From Planctomycetaceae bacterium (GTDB lineage Bacteria > Planctomycetota > UBA1135 > GCA-002686595): a stretch of DNA of 64,000 nucleotides. The position numbers and the translations under genes are program-made. Location: the NCBI GenBank assembly GCA_011525785.1, contig WYBT01000005.1:1-64000 (forward strand), written 5' to 3'. This document shows, piece by piece, positions 24,614-35,612 of this stretch (the first letter of the stretch is position 1; each line of letters begins with the position of its first letter). Below the pieces are notes generated by a model, which saw nothing but the letters and a program-made list of their open reading frames with translations, did not search any database and was not told the DNA's origin.

Positions 24614-27592
24614 TCAGTCGATCACGAGCTTTCGCTCGATGCCGCGCGCGTCGACCTCGAGCGCGAGCCGTGCGCTGCGCCCGTCGTCGAGGCCGACCAC
24701 GAACTCGTACTCGCCCGGCAAGAGGCGCGTCACCAGGCGCGCCGGCGCGTCTTCGCGGAAGCGACCGCTCCGAACCAGCGCGCCGCCCTGGCGCAGCACG
24801 AAGTCGATGGTCGCCTCGGGCCGCACGCCGGCTGCGGTCTCGACCGCGAGCACCACTTCCGCGCCGAGCTGCGCGTCGAGCTCGAGCTCGCGCTGCTCGC
24901 CCTCGGCCAGCTCGACCTCGAGCGGCGCGACCGCTGCGTTGCGATCGGCGCCGCGGATCGCATAGCGCCCGGGGAGCAGCGGCCCGCTGCGCGCCACGCC
25001 CTCGAGCACGTCGAGCATCAGCTCGCGCCCATCGGCGCCCGTCAGCACGACCCAGCGCGGATCGGCCGTCACACCCGGGCCGCGCCGCACGCGCGCGACG
25101 AGTCCCGCGGGCCGCTCGAGCACCAGTTCGCCCAGATCGAGTTGCTGCTCCAGCGCGAGCTCGAAAGCGTCGCCTCGGCGCGCCGCATAGCCCTCGGCTT
25201 CGAGCGCCAAGGTGTAGCGCAGCGCAGGAAGCGCGGGCGAGCGGAACGTGCCATCCGACTCGCTGTGCAACTCCAACGGACCGTCGCCGGTGCGACCGAT
25301 CGACACGCGCGCGCCGCCGATTCCGACGCCGCGCCGGTCGACCACGCGGCCGCGCACGCTGGCGCCCGGGACCAGCGCCGGGTCGGGACGCACCGCGACT
25401 TCGATCCCATCCGCGAAGAGCTCGGGGTACACCGCACAGGGCGCGTCGGCGTTCGTCAGCGTGTCGACGAGTTCGAGGTGCAACGGCCCCTCGGGACAGT
25501 CGGGGAACGCGACGCGCCCCTCGGCGTCCGGCGTGAGCACGCGAAAGTACGACGCTCCGCTCGCGCGCGCGTCGACGCGCACCCAGAAGTGGCGGAGCTT
25601 CGCCGCGGGCGCCTCGACGCGCACGCGCAGCACGCGTCCGAGCGAGAGCACTGCATGCCACTCGAGGTTCGCACCGGGCGCGCCCGCGAGCCGCGCGCTC
25701 GCACGCCCGCGCGAGTCGTGCGCGATGGCGATCTCGAACTCCTCCGCCGGCGCCGAGTCGAGCTCGAACGAGCCGTCTTCGCGCGAGCGCGTCTCGCACG
25801 CGGAGAGCTCGCCCGCGCGGCCGACCGACACGTAGGCATCGAAAACGGGCGCGCCGGCATCGTCGCGAACCGACCCGAACACGCGCGTGGCGCGCTGCAG
25901 CACGAAGTCGGGCGCGACGCTCTCGCCGTCGATGCTGAGTTCGCTGCGCAGCGCCGCGAAGCCGCGCGCGCGGACCAGCAGCGGCGCGCGACCGGGCGCC
26001 ACGGAGCGCAGCTCGAAGCTCCCGTTTACGGCCGTGCGAGCGCGCGCGAGGCCCGCAGCGAGCGTGTAGCGACCATCAGGTCCGCGCTGCATCTCACGGT
26101 CTTCGCCGTGGCCCAGTAGGACCAGCGCTCCAGCCACCGGAGCGCCCGCAGTGTCCACCACGCGGCCGCGCAGCGCGCCGCCGCGCTCGCCGAGCACCAG
26201 ATCCGCGCGCAGCTCCTTCGAGTCGGCGCGCTGCGGCAGCAGCACTCGCCGCGACGGACCGTAGCCCTCCGCCCGCGCCGCCAGCCGCGGTCCGAAGTCG
26301 AGGGACACGCCACGGACCTCGTACTCGCCGGCCGCATCGGAACGCGCGACCACGAACCCGCCCAGATCGGGCGCGAGGCCGGAGTGCACCACAATCTGCG
26401 CGCCGGACACGGGCCGCCCTGAGCTGTCGAGCGTGCGCCCGTGCAGCCGAACGCCGTCCTTCAGCTCGATGCGCTCGCGCCCGCGCGCTTGCGGGGGAAC
26501 GTTGGCGAGTTGCGCGCCGCCGCGGTCGAGCTGGATCGTCAGCAGCCCGGCGCGCAGGCGCTCGACGAACACGAGGCCGCGCGCGTCGGAACGCACTTCG
26601 ATCGACTCCATCTGGCGGTCGGCGGCGCCCGCTTGAACCAGCAGCGCGCCCACGTCGGCTGCGGGGAGACCATCGGAAGCCCACACGAACTCCAGTTCGA
26701 GCGAGCCCTCGCTCGGCGCAGCGGCCGAACTCGCTGACGACGCAGGCGAGCTCGATGGCGCACGTTGCGCGAGTTCGACGGCTTCACTGCGCTCCCCGAC
26801 TTCGCGCGCTCGCGGGGCCGCTCGAGCTTCGTCGAACGCCACCTCGACGTTCGAATGCTGCGCCGGCGTCTGGGGTCCCCGCGCAGCGTCATCGCGCGTC
26901 GCCCACCACACGCCGATGCAGGTCAGCACGACGACCGCGGCCGCCGCGCCCAGTTTGTGCGCTGCTCCCATCACGAGACTCCATTGGGTGAGCGATGCCA
27001 CGACGCCGGCGACGAGCCCCTCGCCCGCTGGCGGCGAGAGGCGCCAGGCTTCGACCAACGCGAGCGAGAGCGCGAGGCTGCTGCGTCCGCTGCGGCGCTC
27101 CAGGCGCTCGCGCAGCAGGACGTGCGCGCGCTTGAGCCGCGAGCGGACGGTTTCGAGCGGCACCCCCATGCGCTCGGCCACCTGCTGCGGCGTGAGTTCG
27201 TCGAAGTAGCGCCGGATCAGCGTCGTGCGCCACGGTTCGTCGAGGCCGCTCACAGCGCTGACGATCTCGCGGCGCAGTTCTTCGCGCGCGAGCCACTCCT
27301 CCGGGGCCGCGCTGTCGCCCTCGCCGAGGTCCTCGCGCGGCGCGACGGCCTCCTCGCGCTCAGCGCGATGCCGGCGCCCGCGGAAGAGCTGGTAGGCGTT
27401 GTTGCGCACCACCGCCGCCAACCACGAGCGCGCCGAGCCGGACTCGCGCGGCGCGTGGCGCAGCGCCGCGAGCCAGGTCTGCTGCTCCACATCGCGCGCC
27501 AGGTCGGCGTCGAACACCAGCGCGTGGGCCAGCTCGCGCACGAAGCCCGAGTGCTCGAGCACGAACGCGTCGTCGGGGGAGCGCGGATCCAT
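24614..27592 (-). CDS. ECF sigma factor fused to a membrane helix and exported CarboxypepD_reg-like domains
   Basis: A 992-residue protein in three parts. Residues 1-168 are an ECF sigma factor: region 2 runs through DLARDVEQQTWLAAL and SWLAAVVRNNAYQLF, and region 4 is the helix-turn-helix LTPQQVAERMGVPLETVRSRLKRA (about 133-156). One or two hydrophobic segments follow (about 190-211 and 213-230, ending GVWWATRDD). The remaining 760 residues are a low-complexity linker and repeated beta-sandwich modules of the carboxypeptidase-regulatory/CnaB-like kind, with recurrent GRVVD/GRTLD...P(V/I)xGAxV motifs. The sigma part would be cytosolic and the repeats extracytoplasmic, so one chain could sense outside and act on transcription. 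ATG 27592 starts the sigma domain. No separate anti-sigma gene adjoins it. The sulfatase-fold gene upstream on the same strand ends 47 bases away. Confidence 0.88.
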   Translation of the reverse strand: MDPRSPDDAFVLEHSGFVRELAHALVFDADLARDVEQQTWLAALRHAPRESGSARSWLAAVVRNNAYQLFRGRRHRAEREEAVAPREDLGEGDSAAPEEWLAREELRREIVSAVSGLDEPWRTTLIRRYFDELTPQQVAERMGVPLETVRSRLKRAHVLLRERLERRSGRSSLALSLALVEAWRLSPPAGEGLVAGVVASLTQWSLVMGAAHKLGAAAAVVVLTCIGVWWATRDDAARGPQTPAQHSNVEVAFDEARAAPRAREVGERSEAVELAQRAPSSSPASSASSAAAPSEGSLELEFVWASDGLPAADVGALLVQAGAADRQMESIEVRSDARGLVFVERLRAGLLTIQLDRGGAQLANVPPQARGRERIELKDGVRLHGRTLDSSGRPVSGAQIVVHSGLAPDLGGFVVARSDAAGEYEVRGVSLDFGPRLAARAEGYGPSRRVLLPQRADSKELRADLVLGERGGALRGRVVDTAGAPVAGALVLLGHGEDREMQRGPDGRYTLAAGLARARTAVNGSFELRSVAPGRAPLLVRARGFAALRSELSIDGESVAPDFVLQRATRVFGSVRDDAGAPVFDAYVSVGRAGELSACETRSREDGSFELDSAPAEEFEIAIAHDSRGRASARLAGAPGANLEWHAVLSLGRVLRVRVEAPAAKLRHFWVRVDARASGASYFRVLTPDAEGRVAFPDCPEGPLHLELVDTLTNADAPCAVYPELFADGIEVAVRPDPALVPGASVRGRVVDRRGVGIGGARVSIGRTGDGPLELHSESDGTFRSPALPALRYTLALEAEGYAARRGDAFELALEQQLDLGELVLERPAGLVARVRRGPGVTADPRWVVLTGADGRELMLDVLEGVARSGPLLPGRYAIRGADRNAAVAPLEVELAEGEQRELELDAQLGAEVVLAVETAAGVRPEATIDFVLRQGGALVRSGRFREDAPARLVTRLLPGEYEFVVGLDDGRSARLALEVDARGIERKLVID

Positions 27593-27639
27593 GGCTGGAG
27601 CGAGAGAGTGCGCGCCGCCGCCAACGGGTCAGCAAAAAT

Positions 27640-29004
27640 TCAGAGATAACCCAATTCGCGCAGGGCGGCGAGCTCCGCCTCGGACAGGCCCTCGAGCGTC
27701 GGCAGCGCGCCACCCACGGCGCCGAGCTTGCCGAGCTGGTGCGCGAGCGCGCGGGCCAGCGGGTGCTCGGGCGTGTAGAGGTTGCTCAGCTCCGCGGGGT
27801 CCGCGGCGAGGTCGTACAGCTCGTGGCGGCCGTGCGTGGGACGGTGGATGTACTTGTGGTCCCTGACGCGCAGCGCGTACATCTGCGGATCGCGCGCGAG
27901 GCGGTCTTCGGCGGCGTGGCGCACCTCGGCGTAGACCTCGCGCTCGCCCAGCGACTCGCCGCGCAGGCCGGCGGCCATGGACTTGCCGTCGAGCGGCGCG
28001 CGCGGCGCGGGCAGGTCGAGCAGTTCGGCCAGGGTCGGCAGCACGTCGACGAGGCGTCCACGCCCCTGCACGACAACCCCGCTCGGCACTCCGGGCCCGG
28101 CCAGCACGAACGGCACGCGCAGTTGCTCCTGGTAGAGGATCCCGTGCGTCCAGAAGCCGTGCTCGCCGAAGGCCTCGCCGTGGTCGGCGAGCACCGCTAC
28201 GACGGTGCGCTCGAGTTCGCCGAGTTCCTCGAGCTTGGAGAGGATGCGCGCGAGCTGCGCGTCCATGAACTCGAGCTCGGCGTCGTACAGCTCGACCAGC
28301 GCGCCAGGCGTGCGGAGCGCGGGGATGCGCTGCGTGGGACCTGCGCGCGGCAGCGGATCGGGCAGTGGGAACTTCACGCGCGACGCGAGGAACTCGCGCG
28401 GCGGCGTGAACGACGGGTCGTGCGCGTCGAAGAAGTGCGTGAGCAGCGCGAAGGGCTCGCGGCCGTGCGAATCGAGCCAGGCGAGCACGCGCTCGGTGGT
28501 GTCGTCGGCCGGGCGCTGCGGCGCGTCGGTCTGCACGGGCACGTTGTGGCGCGCCGCGACCTCGCTCAGGTCGTCGTCGTAGGTCGAAAAGCCGCGCGCG
28601 AGCCCGTACTGCGCGCCCATGGGCTTGGCGCTCACGAACGCCGCCGTTCGCCGGCCGCTCTGCGCCAGGAGCTCGGGCAGGCTCGCGACCTCGAGCGACA
28701 TGCTCTCGCCGCCGACCACGAACAGGCTGCGCACGCCGTGGCGGAAGGGATAGGCGCCCGAGAGGATCGTCGCGGCGGAGACGGGCGTCAGCGACGACTG
28801 CGCCCAGACCGAGTCGAAGCGCGCCCCGCGCGCGGCCAGCGCGTCGATCGTGGGCGTCGTGCGCTTGGAGTAGCCGTAGCACGAGAGGTGGTCGGCGCGC
28901 GTCGTGTCGAGCAGCACGATCAACACGTTCGGCGGTCGCTTGGCGTCGCTGCACGCGGCCAGCGCGAGGAGGGCGAGCAGGCAGAACAAGCGCGACATCG
29001 ACAT
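27640..29004 (-). CDS. Sulfatase-fold lipoprotein with Thr nucleophile
   Basis: A 454-residue lipoprotein of the alkaline-phosphatase/sulfatase superfamily. The signal peptide ends in a good lipobox, LAAC (Cys18). LLDTTRADH (31-39) and VLADHGEAFGEHG carry the metal ligands. The sulfatase CxPxR position reads T73-P-V-S-A77, so the formylglycine Cys/Ser and the following Arg are both missing, as in the homologue at 8789. A Thr-based phosphotransferase or phosphatase is more likely than a sulfatase. The start ATG 29004 (ATG 28998 is possible) is preceded by TAGACT 9 bases upstream. It is divergent from a GT39-like gene and lies just upstream of the sigma-factor fusion on the same strand. Confidence 0.85.
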   Translation of the reverse strand: MSMSRLFCLLALLALAACSDAKRPPNVLIVLLDTTRADHLSCYGYSKRTTPTIDALAARGARFDSVWAQSSLTPVSAATILSGAYPFRHGVRSLFVVGGESMSLEVASLPELLAQSGRRTAAFVSAKPMGAQYGLARGFSTYDDDLSEVAARHNVPVQTDAPQRPADDTTERVLAWLDSHGREPFALLTHFFDAHDPSFTPPREFLASRVKFPLPDPLPRAGPTQRIPALRTPGALVELYDAELEFMDAQLARILSKLEELGELERTVVAVLADHGEAFGEHGFWTHGILYQEQLRVPFVLAGPGVPSGVVVQGRGRLVDVLPTLAELLDLPAPRAPLDGKSMAAGLRGESLGEREVYAEVRHAAEDRLARDPQMYALRVRDHKYIHRPTHGRHELYDLAADPAELSNLYTPEHPLARALAHQLGKLGAVGGALPTLEGLSEAELAALRELGYL

Positions 29005-29013
29005 CGAGAGAGA

Positions 29014-29044
29014 AGTCTACGCGCGCGAGCCGCAGGGCTACACT
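29014..29044. promoter_or_regulatory. Divergent near-leaderless promoter pair
   Basis: On the minus strand TAGACT (29019-29014) lies 9 bases before the ATG at 29004. On the plus strand TACACT (29039-29044) lies 8 bases before the GTG at 29053. Neither start has a Shine-Dalgarno sequence. The two -10-like boxes are 19 bases apart, so the two transcription units probably compete for polymerase. Confidence 0.45.
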
Positions 29045-29052
29045 CCCGCCCC

Positions 29053-30315
29053 GTGACCGATCGCCGACGCGTGGTGCTGAAGGAGCTGGCGCTGGCCGCG
29101 CTCGTGCTCGCGCTCGCGCTGTGGGCCGCTTTCGCGACGCGCGAGCGCCGGCACGAAGGGCGCCTGGCGAGCGACGAGCCCGAGTGGATCGCGATCTCGA
29201 TCCTGCACTGGCAGCAGTTCGCGCTGGGCGAGCCGCCCGCGGGCGCCGAGCTCGACCCGCCGGCCGAGCGTTCGGACAACCCGTGGAAGCAGGGCGTGCA
29301 GCGCACGACCTTCGGCTACATGAATCCCTGCGCTCCCAAGCTGGTGTGGGGCGCGGCGCTCGCGGCCGCGGGCCATCGCAGCGCGTCGCCCTACTCGTTC
29401 CAGATCTTCGCCCGCCCCGCGGGCGCGCAGAAGCAACGCGAGGCCTGGCTCGAACTCGCTCCCGCGGAGCCGCTCGCGCGACGAGTGGTGCTGGTGCTGT
29501 GCGCGCTGACGGCGACCTTGCTCGTGCTGTGCGCGCGCGCACTCCATCCGGGCTGGCCCGGCTGGCTCGCGGGCGCGGCGAGCTTCGCGCTGTGGTTCGC
29601 CACGCCGCTGGTGCAGTCGACCTCGAACTACATCCGCACCGACTACTTCATGCTGCCGGCGTGCCTCGCTGGGCTGTGGGTCGCGCTGCGCTGGCCGAGG
29701 CCGTCGCTCGCCTGGGGCGTCGCCATCGGCGTCGCGTGCGGACTGAGCGTCGCGAGCAAGCTCAACGGAGGCCTCCTCTGCGTCGCCGCGGCGGTGTGGT
29801 GCGCGCTGGCGGTCCTGCGCGAGCGCGCGCAGTTGCGCAAAGCCGCGCTCGCGCTCGGAGTCGCCGCGGCGCTCTCGATCGCGATCTTCATCGCGCTCAA
29901 CCCGCTGCTGTGGAGCGGGCCGCTCGAGGGCGTGCGCGACATCCTCGCGCGCTGGGACAGCTTGATGGCCTTCTTCCAGGACGAGCACGCGCCGCGCACT
30001 GGCGTGGCGGTCGCGCGCACGCTGCCGGAGCGGCTGGCGCTGTTCGCGAGTTCGCTGCCGAAGTGGAACTTCGCGCTGGGCGCGTTCAGCGGCGTTCTCG
30101 CGCTCGTCGGACTGGGCTGGCTGGCGCTGCGCAGCGTGCGCGGCGACGCGCAGGCGCAAGTGCTGCTCGCCTTCGCGCTGCTGTTCGTCGCGGGGACGAT
30201 CCTGTGGCTGCCGCTCGACTGGGAGCGCTTCTACCTGACGGCGACGCCTGCGCTGGTGCTGCTGCAGGCGGCGCCGCTGGCGTTCGTCAGACCGCGGCCG
30301 AAGCCCGCGCCCTGA
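29053..30315 (+). CDS. GT39/ArnT-like membrane glycosyltransferase
   Basis: A 420-residue multi-pass protein. After the first helix (about 10-28) comes the loop LASDEPEW with Asp41-Glu42, the acidic pair of PMT/ArnT-like GT-C enzymes. Eight or so further helices follow and there is little soluble C-terminal part. It probably moves a sugar from a polyprenyl-phosphate carrier onto an envelope acceptor. The start is GTG 29053, 8 bases after TACACT. The open frame extends far upstream but there it only shadows the divergent sulfatase-fold gene. The last 29 bases overlap the convergent dehydrogenase gene tail to tail. Confidence 0.8.
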   Translation: MTDRRRVVLKELALAALVLALALWAAFATRERRHEGRLASDEPEWIAISILHWQQFALGEPPAGAELDPPAERSDNPWKQGVQRTTFGYMNPCAPKLVWGAALAAAGHRSASPYSFQIFARPAGAQKQREAWLELAPAEPLARRVVLVLCALTATLLVLCARALHPGWPGWLAGAASFALWFATPLVQSTSNYIRTDYFMLPACLAGLWVALRWPRPSLAWGVAIGVACGLSVASKLNGGLLCVAAAVWCALAVLRERAQLRKAALALGVAAALSIAIFIALNPLLWSGPLEGVRDILARWDSLMAFFQDEHAPRTGVAVARTLPERLALFASSLPKWNFALGAFSGVLALVGLGWLALRSVRGDAQAQVLLAFALLFVAGTILWLPLDWERFYLTATPALVLLQAAPLAFVRPRPKPAP

Positions 30316-31357
30316 TCTCGGCGGAGATCAGGTCGCCGACCTCGTTGGTCGGATGCGCGCCGGTGTGCACGCCCTTGATGCGCTTGGAGCGGAGCAGATC
30401 GGCCACGCAGCTCTCGACGGCGACGGAAGCCTGCTTCTCGCCCAGGTAGTCGAGCATCATCGAGACCGCCATCACGGCCGCGACCGGCGACGAGACGTTC
30501 TTGCCGGCGTGCTTGGGCGCCGAGCCGTGGATCGGCTCGAACAGCGAGACCGAGCCGGGGTGCAGGTTGCCCGAAGCGGCGATGCCCATGCCGCCTTGGA
30601 TCATCGCGCCCAGGTCCGTGATGATGTCGCCGAACAGGTTGGTGGTCACCGCGACGTCGAACCACTCGGGGTTCTTGACCATCCACATGCAGGCCGCGTC
30701 GATGTAGGCGTGGTCGGTCTTGATGTCGGGGTATTCCTTGGCGACATCGGCGAAGGTGCGCGTCCACAGGTCCTGCGCGCGCACGGCGTTGGCCTTGTCG
30801 ATCAAGGTGAGTTGCTTGCGCGGGCGCGTGCGGGCCAGGTCGAAGCCGTAGCGGATCACGCGCTCGACGCCGCCGCGCGTGTAGACCATGGTCTGCACCG
30901 CGACTTCGTTGGCGTGGCCCTTGTGCGTGAAGCCGTGGCTGCCGGTGTAGGCGTCCTCGGTGTTCTCGCGGATGATGACCATGTCGACGTCGGCGCACTT
31001 CTTGTCCTTGAGCGGGCAGAAGGCCTCGTCGTAGAGCTTGACCGGACGCAGGTTGACGTACAGGTCCAGGTCGAAGCGCATGCGCGCGATGACGCCGTAC
31101 TCGATCAGGCCCACCGGCACGCGCGGGTCGCCGATCGCGCCCAGGAAGATCGCGTGCTTCTGCTTGACCTCGCTGAAGGCCGCGTCGGGGAAGATCTCCT
31201 TGGTGGCGAGGTAGTGGTCCGTGCCGAAGGGGTACACGGTGCGGCGCGTGCGGAAGCCGAAGACCTCGGCCGTCGCGTCGAGGACCTTCATGGCCTCGCG
31301 GGTGACTTCCGGTCCGATGCCGTCGCCGGCGATCACTGCGATGTCGTGCTCAGTCAT
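30287..31357 (-). CDS. leuB: 3-isopropylmalate dehydrogenase family enzyme
   Basis: A 356-residue NAD-dependent beta-hydroxyacid oxidative decarboxylase. Family marks are AGDGIGPEV near the start, the substrate-binding stretch with [20 protein letters not shown], then [10 protein letters not shown] with the metal-binding Asp residues and the NAD loop EPIHGSAP. In leucine synthesis it oxidises 3-isopropylmalate to 2-oxoisocaproate. The adjacent isopropylmalate-isomerase-like fusion (26 bases upstream) favours that role, but tartrate or isocitrate relatives share these motifs. A GAGGAG Shine-Dalgarno precedes ATG 31357. It is the last gene of the minus-strand block, and its 3' end overlaps the convergent glycosyltransferase gene by 29 bases. 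Confidence 0.85.
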   Translation of the reverse strand: MTEHDIAVIAGDGIGPEVTREAMKVLDATAEVFGFRTRRTVYPFGTDHYLATKEIFPDAAFSEVKQKHAIFLGAIGDPRVPVGLIEYGVIARMRFDLDLYVNLRPVKLYDEAFCPLKDKKCADVDMVIIRENTEDAYTGSHGFTHKGHANEVAVQTMVYTRGGVERVIRYGFDLARTRPRKQLTLIDKANAVRAQDLWTRTFADVAKEYPDIKTDHAYIDAACMWMVKNPEWFDVAVTTNLFGDIITDLGAMIQGGMGIAASGNLHPGSVSLFEPIHGSAPKHAGKNVSSPVAAVMAVSMMLDYLGEKQASVAVESCVADLLRSKRIKGVHTGAHPTNEVGDLISAEIRARASAAV

Positions 31358-31382
31358 GGTGGGGACTCCTCGTTGGACGGAG

Positions 31383-33386
<2,004 letters not shown>

Positions 33387-33388
33387 GC

Positions 33389-34594
33389 TCAGGCCCTCGG
33401 GTTCTTGATCAGCATCGCGATGCCCTGACCGCCGCCGATGCAGGCCGAGGCGATGCCGTAGCGCTTGTTCGCGCGGCGCAGCTCGTACATCAGCGTGAGG
33501 ATCAGGCGCGCGCCGGTCGCGCCGAGCGGGTGGCCCAGGCTGATCGCGCCGCCGTTGACGTTGCAGCGCTCGCGGTCGAGGCCGAGCTCCTTCTCGCAGG
33601 CGAGGTACTGCGCCGAGAAGGCTTCGTTGATCTCGATGCGGTCGACGTCGCCGAGCTTGACCTTGGCGCGCTCGAGGCACTGGCGGATCGCGGGGACCGG
33701 GCCGATGCCCATCTCGCGCGGATCGCAGCCGACGATGCCCCAGGCCACGATCTCGCCCCACACGTCGAGCTTGTCGGCCTGTGCGCGTTCAGCGGTCGTC
33801 GCGACCAGCGCAGCGGCGCCGTCGACGATGCCGCTGGCGTTGCCGGCCGTGACCGTGCCGTCCTTGCCGAAGGCCGCGCGCAGCTTCGAAAGCGCTTCCA
33901 GGCTCGTGTCGGGCTTGATGTGGTCGTCGGTCGCGATCGTCTCGTCGCCCTTGCGGCCCTTGACGACCACCGGCGCGATTTCCTCGGCGAAACGGCCTTC
34001 TTTGACCGCCGCGGCGCCGAGCTGGTGGCTGCGCAGCGCGTACTTGTCCTGCTCCTCGCGCGTGATGCCAAGGCGCTTGGCGAGGTTCTCGGCGGTCTGC
34101 GCCATGAACAGGTCCGCGAGCGGGTCCTTCAAGCTGCCGAAGAGCATGTCGACCATCACCGGCTGCACGCCGAACGGGACGCCGGAACGCGTGCCGTACA
34201 CGCAGAACGGGGCCTGCGACATGTTCTCCATGCCGCCGGCGACCGCCATGCGCGACTCGCCGAGCATCAGCATCTGCGCCGCGCTCACGACTGCCTGGAT
34301 GCCCGAACCGCACAGACGGTTGAGCGTGAGCCCGCCCGCCGCTTGCGGCACGCCCGCCTTGAGGCCCACGTGTCGCGCGCCGTAGATCGCGTCCGCGCTG
34401 GTCTGCAGCGCGTTGCCGATCACGACGTGGTCGACGGCGTCGGCGCCCACGCCGGCGCGCTCGAGCGCGTGCTTGGCGGCGTGCGCCGCGAGTTCGATCG
34501 CGCTGTGGTCCTTGAACTTGCCGTAGCCCGGGGTTCCGACGTACTCGCACATGGGAGTGCGCGCGCCGCCGACGAGAACGATGGTCTTGGTCAT
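33389..34594 (-). CDS. Acetyl-CoA C-acetyltransferase (thiolase)
   Basis: A 401-residue thiolase. The acyl-accepting Cys95 lies in LNRLCGSGIQ, the His-containing loop is [17 protein letters not shown] and the second active-site Cys is in ACIGGGQG. It would condense two acetyl-CoA to acetoacetyl-CoA, or run the reverse in beta-oxidation. A second thiolase, an HBD-type dehydrogenase and an enoyl-CoA hydratase lie in the same strand run, so short-chain acyl-CoA turnover is the likely pathway. ATG 34594 was taken as the start; the frame stays open upstream but there shadows the hydratase gene. The 197 bases before it hold no gene and may contain a promoter. Confidence 0.92.
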   Translation of the reverse strand: MTKTIVLVGGARTPMCEYVGTPGYGKFKDHSAIELAAHAAKHALERAGVGADAVDHVVIGNALQTSADAIYGARHVGLKAGVPQAAGGLTLNRLCGSGIQAVVSAAQMLMLGESRMAVAGGMENMSQAPFCVYGTRSGVPFGVQPVMVDMLFGSLKDPLADLFMAQTAENLAKRLGITREEQDKYALRSHQLGAAAVKEGRFAEEIAPVVVKGRKGDETIATDDHIKPDTSLEALSKLRAAFGKDGTVTAGNASGIVDGAAALVATTAERAQADKLDVWGEIVAWGIVGCDPREMGIGPVPAIRQCLERAKVKLGDVDRIEINEAFSAQYLACEKELGLDRERCNVNGGAISLGHPLGATGARLILTLMYELRRANKRYGIASACIGGGQGIAMLIKNPRA

Positions 34595-34791
34595 GGAGTG
34601 GCTAGCGGTGGGGCCGCGCCGGCCTCTCGCGCGAAGCGTTCGCGGAGAGTTGGGTGCAGGCCCTCGAAAAGAGGAATCGTAACCCCCGCGTTCTCCGCCA
34701 GCGCCCTGGGGCGCGCGGGAAACGAGGGGAAAAAGCGCGAGGAATGCTGGCCGCGGCCCTGCACGACCGCGGCGGGCGTAGGAAGCGAGAG

Positions 34792-35601
34792 CTACTTGCC
34801 CTGGAAGTTGGGCTTGCGCTTCTCGAGGAAGGCGTTCATGCCTTCGCGCATGTCTTCGGTGGTCGAAGCCAGGCCGAACATGTCGGTCTCGATGACCTCG
34901 CCCTCCTGCTGGCTCATGTTGAGCCCGCGCGCGATCGTCTCGAGCGCGAGGCGCACCGCGACCGGGCCGCGCGAGAGGATCGTCTCGACCATCTTGAGCG
35001 TGCCGGCGCGCAGCTCGGCCGCTTCGAACAGCCGGTTGATCACGCCCACGCGCCAAGCCTCCTCGGCGCCGAACATGTCGCCCGTGAGCACCCACTCGCG
35101 CGCCACGCCGGGGCCGGCGACGCGTGCGAGGCGCTGCGTGCCGCCGTAACCGGGGATGATGCCGAGCGAAACCTCGGGCAGGCCCAGGCGCGCGGTCTTC
35201 GATGCCGTGCGCAGCGAACAGGCGAGCGCGAGCTCGCAGCCGCCGCCCAGCGCGAAGCCGTTGATCATCGCGACGGTCGGCTTGCCCATGCGCTCGAGGC
35301 GCGCGAAGACCTGCTGGCCGAAGAAGGCCACGTCCTTCGCCTCGAGCGCCTTCATCTTGGCGAGCTCGTTGATGTCCGCGCCGGCGATGAAGGCCTTCTC
35401 GCCCGCGCCGGTGATCACCACCGCGCCGACCGACTTGTCGTCGCGCAGTTGATCGAAGCACTGCGCCATCTCGCGCAAGGTCTGCGCGTTGAGCGCGTTC
35501 ATGACCTTGGGCCGGTTGACCGTGACGATCGCCGCGCGGCCGCCGAGTTCGCGCTCGACGGTGAGGTTCTCGAAGGCCGTTTGCGTTGCCGTATCGCTCA
35601 T
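34792..35601 (-). CDS. Enoyl-CoA hydratase (crotonase family)
   Basis: A 269-residue crotonase. Marks are the oxyanion-hole strand segment AFIAGADINELA, the NGFALGGGCELALAC helix with the first catalytic Glu, and the PEVSLGIIPGYGGTQRL loop with the second Glu. It would hydrate a short-chain 2-enoyl-CoA to the 3-hydroxyacyl-CoA that the neighbouring dehydrogenase oxidises. It lies 11 bases after the end of the upstream cyclophilin gene, so the two are probably cotranscribed. The start ATG 35601 fits the usual family length. Confidence 0.93.
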   Translation of the reverse strand: MSDTATQTAFENLTVERELGGRAAIVTVNRPKVMNALNAQTLREMAQCFDQLRDDKSVGAVVITGAGEKAFIAGADINELAKMKALEAKDVAFFGQQVFARLERMGKPTVAMINGFALGGGCELALACSLRTASKTARLGLPEVSLGIIPGYGGTQRLARVAGPGVAREWVLTGDMFGAEEAWRVGVINRLFEAAELRAGTLKMVETILSRGPVAVRLALETIARGLNMSQQEGEVIETDMFGLASTTEDMREGMNAFLEKRKPNFQGK

Positions 35602-35612
35602 GACGCGCGCCT

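Noticed and set aside
27739..29052. Long upstream extension of the GT39-like gene
   Set aside because: It lies antisense to the sulfatase-fold gene and lacks any domain; GTG 29053 begins the membrane protein.
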